From Pseudarthrobacter chlorophenolicus A6 (lineage in GTDB: Bacteria > Actinomycetota > Actinomycetes > Actinomycetales > Micrococcaceae): a stretch of DNA of 64,000 bases. Of the stretch, positions 17,092-24,333 are shown piece after piece. The notes beneath the pieces are model-generated. The model did no database searches, had not been told where the DNA came from, and saw only the letters and a program-made list of their open reading frames with translations. The stretch lies in NCBI RefSeq assembly GCF_000022025.1, contig NC_011886.1, positions 1,436,980 to 1,500,979 on the forward strand, given 5' to 3'. How positions within the stretch are numbered: the first letter of the stretch is position 1; every line of letters starts with the position of its first letter. Both the position numbers and the translations under genes were made by a program.

Positions 17092-18567
17092 TTAGACGTG
17101 TCCCATCGCGTTTCGGTTGGCGTTGCGGATGTAGCAGGCCCAGCAGACCACCAGCATCAGGGCGTAGGCCCCCACGAAGCCGTAGAAGGCCGGGGTGTAG
17201 GAGCCGCTGGCGGTGTTGGACGCGTTCAGCACCTGCGGGATGAGGAACCCGCCGTAGGCCCCGATCGCGGAGATCAGGCCGAGGGCCGAGGAAGCCAGCC
17301 GCTGGGTGGCCACGGAGCTGGCTCCGTTGCGTGCTGCCCGGCTGTTGGTGGCGAAGATGACCGGGATCATCCGGTAGGTTGCGCCGTTGCCGAAGCCGCT
17401 CGCGGTGAAGAGCATCAGGAACAGGACCAGGAAGAGCCAGAAGTTCTTCAGCGGCAGCGTCCAGATCATGGTCAGGGTGATCACGGCCATGGAGGCGAAC
17501 GCTGAAACGGTCATCCGGGCGCCGCCCATGCGGTCAGCCATGCGTCCGCCGTAGGGCCGGGCGAGTGAGCCCACCAGTGGGCCCAGGAAGGCGAGCGAGA
17601 GGGCTACGGTTCCCACTCCGATGGTGGAGAACTCGGGGAAGTAGTCCTTGATCAGCTTGGGGAACACGCCGGCGAAGCCGATGAACGAGCCGAAGGTGCC
17701 GATGTACAGGAACGCCATGACCCACAGGTGCGGTTCCTTCAGCGCGGCAACGGATCCGGCCACGTCGCCCTTGGCGCTGGTGAGGTTGTTCATGTACTTG
17801 TAGGCGCCGAAGGCTGCCAGCAGGATGAACGGGACCCACATCAGGCCGGCCATGGGCAGGTTGACGGTGCCCGCGGCCAGAAGGGTGATCACGATGGGAA
17901 CCGCGAGCTGCGCGACGGCGGCACCGAGGTTTCCGCCTGCGGCGTTCAGGCCCAGGGCCCAGCCCTTTTCGCGGGCCGGGTAGAAGAAGGTGATGTTGGC
18001 CATGGAGCTGGCGAAGTTGCCGCCGCCGAAGCCGGCCAGCGCGGCCACCAGGAGCATCACGCCAAATGGTGTCTCCGGGTTTGAGACGCACAGCGCGAGT
18101 CCGATCGAGGGGATCAGGAGCAGCAGGGCCGAAACAATGGTCCAGTTCCGGCCGCCGAAGCGGGGAACCATGAAGGTGTAGGGAATGCGAAGGGTGGCGC
18201 CCACCAGGCTGGGCATCGAGATCAGCCAGAAGATCTCGGACGTGGTGAACGTGAAGCCTGCTGCCGGGAGCTGGACCACCACGATGGACCACAGCTGCCA
18301 GACGACGAAGCCGAGGAATTCGGCGAAGATGGACCAGTTCAGGTTGCGGCGGGCGATGGAGCGGCCGGCGGTTTCCCACTGTTCCTTGTTCTCGGCGTCC
18401 CAGTTGGCGATCCAGCGGCCGGGGCGGAATTCAAGGGCGGGAGCGGTTGCGGTGCGGGTAGTGCCGGGCTGTGCGCTGGCGGATGCTGCGGCTGATTCCG
18501 GGGACGAGGCGTCGTCAAGATCAACGGAATTGCCGGTGCCGGCATCTGCGGTGCGGTCAACAGTCAC
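17092..18567 (-). CDS. narK: Nitrate/nitrite MFS transporter
   Basis: NarK takes up nitrate and/or exports nitrite. The 491 residues begin at GTG 18567, preceded by a near-perfect Shine-Dalgarno AAAGGAGGTAA (18571-18581). After a ~65-residue polar N-terminus there are about twelve hydrophobic segments. The NNP-family glycine-rich signatures are visible: AALAGFGGGNFASSMANITFFYP near residue 165 and FGNGATYRMIPVIFA near 385. Substrate-binding Arg residues are expected in FGGRNW-flanking helices. It is the first gene of narK-nasA-nasB, with spacing of two bases or overlap. A GlnR-like box is centred about 68 bases upstream of the start. Confidence 0.93.
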   Translation of the reverse strand: MTVDRTADAGTGNSVDLDDASSPESAAASASAQPGTTRTATAPALEFRPGRWIANWDAENKEQWETAGRSIARRNLNWSIFAEFLGFVVWQLWSIVVVQLPAAGFTFTTSEIFWLISMPSLVGATLRIPYTFMVPRFGGRNWTIVSALLLLIPSIGLALCVSNPETPFGVMLLVAALAGFGGGNFASSMANITFFYPAREKGWALGLNAAGGNLGAAVAQLAVPIVITLLAAGTVNLPMAGLMWVPFILLAAFGAYKYMNNLTSAKGDVAGSVAALKEPHLWVMAFLYIGTFGSFIGFAGVFPKLIKDYFPEFSTIGVGTVALSLAFLGPLVGSLARPYGGRMADRMGGARMTVSAFASMAVITLTMIWTLPLKNFWLFLVLFLMLFTASGFGNGATYRMIPVIFATNSRAARNGASSVATQRLASSALGLISAIGAYGGFLIPQVLNASNTASGSYTPAFYGFVGAYALMLVVCWACYIRNANRNAMGHV

Positions 18568-18615
18568 GGGTTACCTCCTTTGGGGGATGTTGTTCCTCAA
18601 AGGTAGGGACGGCGC

Positions 18616-18653
18616 GTTTCACGGACCGACGCCGGATGTTAACGGGCTGTGAC
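18616..18653 (-). promoter_or_regulatory. GlnR-like nitrogen-control box upstream of narK
   Basis: Read toward narK, the 5-mers GTCAC, TTAAC, CGTCG and GAAAC occur at exact 11-bp steps. GTCAC and GAAAC fit the GlnR half-site consensus, while CGTCG does not. The site lies 49-86 bases upstream of the narK start. Confidence 0.6.
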
Positions 18654-18723
18654 ATTTGCCTATCTGTGCCCGCCGGACGCCGTTAGGATGCGAAGGTGCC
18701 CAAAAAGTGAGACGCACAGCACA

Positions 18724-18760
18724 GGTCCAAATACTGGACCTTTCGTCCATTGACTGGACC
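18724..18760. promoter_or_regulatory. Two tandem inverted repeats upstream of the MHS transporter
   Basis: The first dyad is GGTCCA-N5-TGGACC (18724-18740). The second, offset by about two helical turns, is GTCCA-N5-TGGAC (18745-18759). They lie 84-120 bases upstream of the transporter start and look like an operator for a dimeric regulator binding twice. TTGACT (18750-18755) inside the second dyad could be a -35. Confidence 0.5.
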
Positions 18761-18843
18761 AGCGGAACTAATATTGAACTCTAACTATTTCGCGCCGGGG
18801 CAGCCCGCTGTATCCGGCCGGTTTCTCACGAAAGCGTTTACAC

Positions 18844-20256
18844 ATGTCTTCCACCGACACCTCCACGGTGCCCGGTTCACCCCAGCCGGTGAACTCCCGC
18901 GGCCGTGTGATCGTCGCCAGCCTGATCGGCACCACGGTCGAGTTCTATGACTTCTATGTCTACGCAACTGCGGCGGTGCTCGTCTTCCCGCAGCTGTTCT
19001 TCCCCAACGCCAACGAAACCACCCAGCTCCTGAGCTCCTTCGCGGTCTTCGGTGTGGCCTTCATCGCCCGCCCGCTCGGGTCCATCGTCTTCGGGCACTT
19101 CGGCGACAAGTTCGGCCGCAAGGGCACGCTGGTGGCCTCGCTGCTCACCATGGGCATCGCCACGTTCCTCATCGGCTGCCTGCCCACTGCCCTGGTACCG
19201 GGCTGGGAATTCTGGGCACCGGCACTGCTGGTGGTCATGCGCTTTGCCCAGGGCCTTGCCCTTGGCGGCGAATGGAGCGGCGCGGCCCTGCTGGCCACCG
19301 AGAACGCACCGGCCAACAAGCGCGCCATCTACGGCACGTTCCCGCAGCTCGGCGCACCCATTGGCTTCATCATCGCCAACGTCATCTTCCTGGTGGCCAG
19401 CTACACGCTGTCACCCGCCGCCTTCCAGGCCTGGGGCTGGCGTGTTCCGTTCCTGCTGAGCGCCGTCATGGTGATCATCGGCCTCTACGTGCGGCTGAAG
19501 CTGATCGAAACCCCGGCGTTCACCAAGGTGATCGAATCCAACGAGGTCGCCAAGCTGCCCCTGGGCCGCGTCTTCAAGACCAGCTGGCGCCAGCTGATCC
19601 TGGGTACCTTCATCATGCTGGCCACCTACGTGCTCTTCTACCTGATGACCACTTTCACCCTGACCTACGGAACCCGGGCCTCCAGCCTCGACGCCGCAAA
19701 GGCGGCCGCCGAAAAGGCCGGTAAGCCGATGTCCGAAGCCGCAGCGGCGGCGTTTGTTCCGGGCCTGGGCTACACCCGCAACGACTTCCTCTGGATGCTG
19801 ATTGCCGGCGTCGTGTTCTTCGGCATCTTCACCCTGGTCTCCGGTCCGCTCGCTGAGAAGTACGGCCGCCGGAAGATGCTGATCGGGGTCACCGCCGGAA
19901 TCTTCGCGTTCGGACTGCTCTTTGTGCCGCTGTTCAGCGGCGGCTTCGTGGGCACCATGGCCCTGCTCATCCTGGGCTTCTCGCTCATGGGCTTGACCTT
20001 CGGGCCGATGGGCGCGCTGCTGCCGGAGCTGTTCCCCACGAACGTCCGCTACACGGGCTCCGCCATCAGCTACAACTTCTCCAGCATCCTGGGCGCTGCA
20101 GTTGCACCGTTCATCGCCGTGGCGCTGTGGGAACTGGCTGACGGCAGCCCGGTGCTGGTGGGGGTCTACCTGACATCCATGGCCGTGCTGACACTCATCG
20201 CGCTCTTCGTCAGCAAGGAAACCCGGGACCTCGATTACGAGAACAACGTAGCCTGA
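18844..20256 (+). CDS. MFS transporter, metabolite:H+ symporter (MHS) family
   Basis: The 470-residue protein has twelve predicted helices and the MHS signatures: SLIGTTVEFYDFYVYATAAV near residue 26, RPLGSIVFGHFGDKFGRKGT near 78 (the MFS motif), and RFAQGLALGGEWSGAALL near 130. A large loop between helices 7 and 8 (~280-310) is Ala-rich. The subfamily imports organic acids or zwitterions such as shikimate, alpha-ketoglutarate, proline or betaine; the substrate cannot be assigned. The start ATG 18844 has no clear Shine-Dalgarno. It is divergent from narK, and tandem dyads suggest its own regulator. It ends before a long hairpin shared with the convergent amidotransferase gene. Confidence 0.85.
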   Translation: MSSTDTSTVPGSPQPVNSRGRVIVASLIGTTVEFYDFYVYATAAVLVFPQLFFPNANETTQLLSSFAVFGVAFIARPLGSIVFGHFGDKFGRKGTLVASLLTMGIATFLIGCLPTALVPGWEFWAPALLVVMRFAQGLALGGEWSGAALLATENAPANKRAIYGTFPQLGAPIGFIIANVIFLVASYTLSPAAFQAWGWRVPFLLSAVMVIIGLYVRLKLIETPAFTKVIESNEVAKLPLGRVFKTSWRQLILGTFIMLATYVLFYLMTTFTLTYGTRASSLDAAKAAAEKAGKPMSEAAAAAFVPGLGYTRNDFLWMLIAGVVFFGIFTLVSGPLAEKYGRRKMLIGVTAGIFAFGLLFVPLFSGGFVGTMALLILGFSLMGLTFGPMGALLPELFPTNVRYTGSAISYNFSSILGAAVAPFIAVALWELADGSPVLVGVYLTSMAVLTLIALFVSKETRDLDYENNVA

Positions 20257-20293
20257 CCCGCCAGCCTGTATGTTCCAGCCCGGTTGGTGGCTG

Positions 20294-20341
20294 GACGGCC
20301 CGGCGCACGCCCTGCAGTACAGGGGCGGGCGCCGGGCCGTC
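20294..20341. terminator. Extended hairpin between convergent genes
   Basis: A 13-bp GC-rich stem (20294-20306 with 20329-20341) encloses further imperfect pairing. No T-run follows, but the location between two convergent 3' ends supports termination. Confidence 0.65.
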
Positions 20342-20422
20342 GTCGTTCAGGCGTCAAGTAACCGGGCAGGAACGCACGACGGCGGGTGGCCCGTTCGGGC
20401 GGGATGATCCAGGCACCCGGGT

Positions 20423-21154
20423 TCAGGCGGCGTAACGGGCCACGAAGTTTCGCAGGATCTTCATCGGCTCCGTCACTGTGAACTTCCGGGCATCGGCCAT
20501 CAGGTCCTCGGCCGACTCCGGCGGGAAGTAGCCGGCGTTGCGGTAAATGTCGATGCGCGTCACCAGGCCCTCCGCATCGAGTTCGGGATGGAACTGGGTG
20601 GCGTAGAGGTTTGACTGGATCCGGAACATCTGGACGGGGCAGGCTTCGGAGCCTGCCAGTCGTACCGCATGGGCGGGCAGTGAACTGCAGGCTTCCTTGT
20701 GGCCGGCAAAAGCGGTGAACGCCTGTGGCATCCCCTGCAGCAACGGGTCCTGGAGGCCGGCATCGGTGAGGCCGATTTCCACGGCGGCGAGGGGCTCGCC
20801 GAACGTCCGGTCGATCACTGCCCCTTGGTGCCTGCCCAGGGTCCCCACACCGTAACAGGCCCCCAGGAACGGGAAATCGCGCTCCACCAGCTGGTCCAGC
20901 AGGCCCGACAGCTCCTGTTCCACCCTGTGCTGGACCTGGCTCTTGTCCTCAGGCGGATCGCTCGAAGTGAAGGGACTGCCGCCCACAATCACGCCGGAGA
21001 ATTCGGAGAGGTCCAGTTCCGGCAGGGGAGCCGCTTCGAGCCGGATCCGCCGCAGCTCCCGCTCCTCCAGGCCGCCGTACCTCAGGTACGCGGCGTACTC
21101 GTCGTCGGCAGCGGCGTCCTCGGCGCGGGAGGCCAAAAGCAGGAAAGGCAGCAC
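20423..21154 (-). CDS. Class I glutamine amidotransferase-like protein (GMP synthase subunit-type)
   Basis: The 243-residue protein has the class I GATase fold. The nucleophile elbow is FLGACYGVGTLG near residue 96, and the His-Glu pair is in QFHPELDAEG near residue 190, so the triad looks complete. GVIVGGSPFTSS near 55 forms the oxyanion side. The family is annotated as GMP synthase-like and acts on gamma-glutamyl amides, but the partner or substrate is unknown. The start is GTG 21154 with no good Shine-Dalgarno. It appears monocistronic: a hairpin at 21188-21222 separates it from the upstream NTF2-like gene. Confidence 0.82.
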   Translation of the reverse strand: MLPFLLLASRAEDAAADDEYAAYLRYGGLEERELRRIRLEAAPLPELDLSEFSGVIVGGSPFTSSDPPEDKSQVQHRVEQELSGLLDQLVERDFPFLGACYGVGTLGRHQGAVIDRTFGEPLAAVEIGLTDAGLQDPLLQGMPQAFTAFAGHKEACSSLPAHAVRLAGSEACPVQMFRIQSNLYATQFHPELDAEGLVTRIDIYRNAGYFPPESAEDLMADARKFTVTEPMKILRNFVARYAA

Positions 21155-21187
21155 CTGCTAAGTGTGCCTGCAACTGGCCGCCATGCG

Positions 21188-21222
21188 CCAGCAGTCCGGA
21201 GCGGATGGCTCCGGACTGCTGG
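21188..21222 (-). terminator. Hairpin terminator after the NTF2-like gene
   Basis: A 13-bp perfect stem (CCAGCAGTCCGGA with TCCGGACTGCTGG) encloses a 9-base loop, 58 bases past the stop of the NTF2-like gene. There is no T-run. Confidence 0.6.
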
Positions 21223-21279
21223 ATGGTGATGGACCGCCGGGCGGCGTGGGAATGCTCGGCTCGCAGCTGACAGCCTGGT

Positions 21280-21720
21280 TCAGCTGGCGGCCGCCTGGGC
21301 CAGTGATCTGCGGGACTGGGGCCGCGCAGCCGGGTCGGCATGCCGGTGCACCAGTTTCCAGTAGCCTTCCTCGCGGCGGAAGATGCTGGTCACCCGGAGG
21401 GCGAACTCCTCGGCGGCCGCAGCACCGTCCAGCCGGGCACGGAAGTGCTCGGTTTCCACCAGGTAAGCGGTGTCGCGCGCCGTGTAGGACGTGATGGTGT
21501 CGAAGCCGAGCATCTCGCCGTCCTGGAACTGCCGGGCCGCCTGGTCCAGCCGGGCTTCAACCTGTGCCCACCCTTTGGCAATGCCCCCGAAGGGGTTGGC
21601 CAGCGTCACGTCCTCGAGCCGGGAGTAGAGGTCCTTGATGGGGCCGGTGTTGCCCCGGGTGATTTCGGGAACGGCTTCGTGGTAGCGGGCCACTTCTTCC
21701 TGGAAACTGGGTGCCAGCAT
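21280..21720 (-). CDS. NTF2-like / SnoaL-fold protein of unknown function
   Basis: The protein has 146 residues. Its pattern of an N-terminal helix, a region around FGGIAKGWAQVEARL, and C-terminal strands with VTSIFRREEGYWKLVHRHADP is typical of the NTF2-like superfamily (SnoaL/DUF4440), where WKLVHRH is the hallmark. Such cone-shaped proteins bind small ligands or act as isomerases or hydrolases; no specific activity can be assigned. The start ATG 21720 is preceded by GGAGG. It lies 15 bases after the acyl-CoA carboxylase alpha gene and probably shares its transcript. Confidence 0.75.
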   Translation of the reverse strand: MLAPSFQEEVARYHEAVPEITRGNTGPIKDLYSRLEDVTLANPFGGIAKGWAQVEARLDQAARQFQDGEMLGFDTITSYTARDTAYLVETEHFRARLDGAAAAEEFALRVTSIFRREEGYWKLVHRHADPAARPQSRRSLAQAAAS

Positions 21721-21735
21721 GGTGCCTCCGGTCCC

Positions 21736-23543
21736 TCAGTCTTCGATCGTGGCGATCACGGCGCCGGCGGACACTGTCTCGCCGGCAACAGCCTTCAGGC
21801 CCGTGATGGTTCCGGAACGGTGCGCCGTGAGGGGCTGTTCCATCTTCATGGCCTCGAGGACCACAACCAGGTCACCTTCGGCTACAACGTCGCCTTCAGC
21901 CACGGCCACCTTCACGATGGTGCCCTGCATGGGGGAGGTGAGCGCGTTGCCGGTTGCGGCAGCGGGGCCGCCGGACCGTGCGCGCTTTTTGGACTTGCCG
22001 GACTTCGCCGCGGGAGCGGAGCCGGTGCCAAGGGAACCCAGCGAGGCCGGGAGCACCACTTCGAGGCGCTTGCCGCCTACCTCCACCACTACCCGCTGGC
22101 GTTCTTCGGCGTCCTCGGTTTCGGCTGCGCCCTGGGGGTTCCAGGCCGGCAGGTCGTTGGTGAACTCTGTTTCGATCCACCGCGTGTGGACTTTGAAGGG
22201 GCCCTCTGCGGGAGCGAAATCGGGGTTGCTGACCACGGCGAGGTCGAACGGGATAACGGTGGGAATGCCTTCCACCACCATTTCCTCCAGGGCGCGGCGT
22301 GAGCGCTGCAGGGCCTGGGTCCGGGTAGCCCCGGTGACCACCAGCTTGGACAGCATGGAGTCGAAGTTTCCGCTGATGACGTCGCCCTGCTCCACGCCGG
22401 AATCAATGCGGATGCCGGGGCCAGTGGGGTTCTTCAGGGTGGCAATGGTGCCCGGTGCGGGCATGAAGTTGCGCCCCGGATCTTCACCGGTAATGCGGAA
22501 CTCGATGGAGTGGCCACGGACTTCGGGGTCGCCGTAACCCAGTTCTTCGCCGCGGGCCAGGCGGAACTGTTCGCGGACCAGGTCGATGCCGGTGACTTCT
22601 TCGGACACGCAGTGCTCCACCTGCAGGCGGGTGTTGACCTCCAGGAAGGAAATGGTGCCGTCCTGGCCCACCAGGAATTCACAGGTACCGGCACCGAGGT
22701 AGCCGGCTTCCTTCAGGATGGCCTTGGAGGATTCGTACAGGCGCTGGTTCTGCTCGGGGGTGAGGAACGGCGCCGGTGCTTCTTCGACGAGTTTCTGGTT
22801 GCGGCGCTGCAGCGAGCAGTCGCGGGTGGAGACCACCACAACGTTGCCGTGGGCGTCGGCGAGGCACTGGGTTTCAACGTGCCGCGGTGCGTCCAGGAAG
22901 CGCTCGATGAAGCACTCGCCGCGTCCGAAAGCTGCCGTGGCCTCACGGACGGCGGACTCGAAGAGTTCGGGGATTTCTTCGCGGGTGCGGGCCACCTTGA
23001 TGCCGCGTCCGCCGCCGCCGAAGGCAGCCTTGATGGCCACTGGCAGGCCGAACTTGTCCACGAACTCGAGGATTTCCTCGGCGGACTGTACGGGATCGGC
23101 GGTGCCGGGGACCTGGGGTGCACCCACCTTCTCAGCGATGTGGCGGGCCTGGACCTTGTCGCCCAAGGCGGAAATCGCTTCGGGGACGGGCCAATCCAGG
23201 TGATCCCGGCCTCGATCACCCGGGCCGCGAACTCCGCATTTTCGGCCAGGAAGCCGTAGCCGGGGTGGATGGCATCCGCGCCGGACTGCCGGGCGGCATC
23301 GATGATCTTGTCCATCACCAGGTACGACTCGGCGGCCGTGTTGCCGCCCAGGGCATAGGCTTCGTCAGCAAGGCGGACATGCAGGGCGTCGCGGTCCGGG
23401 TCGGCGTAGATTGCCACGGAGGCGATGCCCTCGTCGCGGGCGGCGCGGATGATGCGCACCGCGATTTCACCGCGGTTGGCGATCAGCACCTTGGTGAGGC
23501 TCTGCTGCGTGGTACCGGCGGACTGCTCGAAATTTGCTGACAA
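21736..23543 (-). pseudogene. accA3: Acetyl-/propionyl-CoA carboxylase alpha chain (biotin carboxylase + BCCP), interrupted by a one-base frameshift
   Basis: Two frames together encode a full biotin carboxylase-biotin carboxyl carrier protein of about 602 residues. The first runs from TTG 23543 (after AAGGAG) and contains [21 protein letters not shown] and [14 protein letters not shown]. After WIGPSP (residue ~121) the frame breaks near 23181: a G is missing in what should read CCCCGGAAGCG. The second frame continues correctly with [16 protein letters not shown], the ATP-grasp loop [24 protein letters not shown], and ends with the biotinyl site [10 protein letters not shown]. The span is 1,808 bases, one short of 603 codons. 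The chain is expected to be essential for malonyl-CoA supply, so a sequencing error is as likely as a real mutation. It would pair with the beta and epsilon subunits at 31887-33703. Confidence 0.9.
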
Positions 23544-23635
23544 GGCGTCTCCTTCTTTTCTTCAGGGAGCCTAGCGCGGTTTTGGAGGTTCCGCCGATAT
23601 TACTTGCGGAATCCGCGTGTAAAGAGGCAATGCTT

Positions 23636-23650
23636 TGTAGGGAAGCTACA
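23636..23650. promoter_or_regulatory. Inverted repeat TGTAGG-GAA-GCTACA, candidate carboxylase operator
   Basis: The 15-bp element is 93-107 bases upstream of the alpha-chain start at 23543. It matches 14 of 15 bases of the element at 33844-33858 upstream of the carboxylase beta gene. A FasR-like lipid-synthesis regulator is a reasonable but unproven guess. Confidence 0.55.
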
Positions 23651-23673
23651 ACTCCGGTGTAATTGGGCGCTTT

Positions 23674-24324
23674 TCAGCGCACCGGCCAGAGATCGGTGAT
23701 GCGCACGTTTGCGGCGGCCAACAGCCCCCGAAGGGTCGAAACGGACAGGCCGACGACGGCATGCGGATCGCCGTCGACCTTCCGGATGAAGGCCCCGCCC
23801 AGGCCGTCGATGGTGAAAGACCCGGCGCAGTGCAGCGGTTCGCCGGTGGCGATGTACGCGTCGATCTCCTCCGCGTCCATGTCCAGGAAGGCGACCTCGG
23901 CGGAGGCAACAGCGCCGAGGGTGGCGCCGGATCCGGTACCGTCGCCGCCGTCGTCGTCCGTGTCCGTATCCCGGCAGTCCACCAGCCAGTGCCCCGTGTG
24001 CAGCACCCCGGAACTGCCGCTCATCCGCAGCATCCGCTCCCGCGCGACGTCGGCCGTGTAGGGCTTGCCGTGCGCCTCGCCGTCGAACTCGAAGACGGAG
24101 TCGCAGCCCAGCACCAGCGCGCCCTCGGAGTCCGGGAGCGCCGCGACGGCCTCGGCCTTGGCTCGGGCCAGCAGGAGGGCGGTGTCGTGCGGATCGGTCA
24201 CGCCGTAGCGCGCCTGCACGGCGTCCTCATCCACGTCGGAGACCAGCACCGTGTGCCGGATGCCGGCTTCGGCGAGGAGCTTGGTGCGGGCGGGGGACTG
24301 GGAGGCAAGTATCAGGCGGACCAC
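23674..24324 (-). CDS. maf: Maf family nucleoside triphosphate pyrophosphatase
   Basis: Maf proteins hydrolyse dTTP/UTP or modified nucleotides to monophosphates, as housecleaning enzymes linked to septum inhibition. The 216 residues begin at GTG 24324 with the signature LILASQSPARTKLLAEAG. Also present are the Asp of VLGCDSVFEFDG near residue 72, GKPYTADVARERMLRMSGS near 86 and the C-terminal GGAFIRKVDGDPHAVVGLS. An Asp/Gly-rich insertion (TDTDDDGGDGTGSG) near residue 120 is not typical. The start is nine bases after the MMPL gene. Maf next to acyl-CoA carboxylase genes recalls the M. tuberculosis birA-accD5-accE5-maf neighbourhood. Confidence 0.93.
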   Translation of the reverse strand: MVRLILASQSPARTKLLAEAGIRHTVLVSDVDEDAVQARYGVTDPHDTALLLARAKAEAVAALPDSEGALVLGCDSVFEFDGEAHGKPYTADVARERMLRMSGSSGVLHTGHWLVDCRDTDTDDDGGDGTGSGATLGAVASAEVAFLDMDAEEIDAYIATGEPLHCAGSFTIDGLGGAFIRKVDGDPHAVVGLSVSTLRGLLAAANVRITDLWPVR

Positions 24325-24333
24325 GGAATCAGC

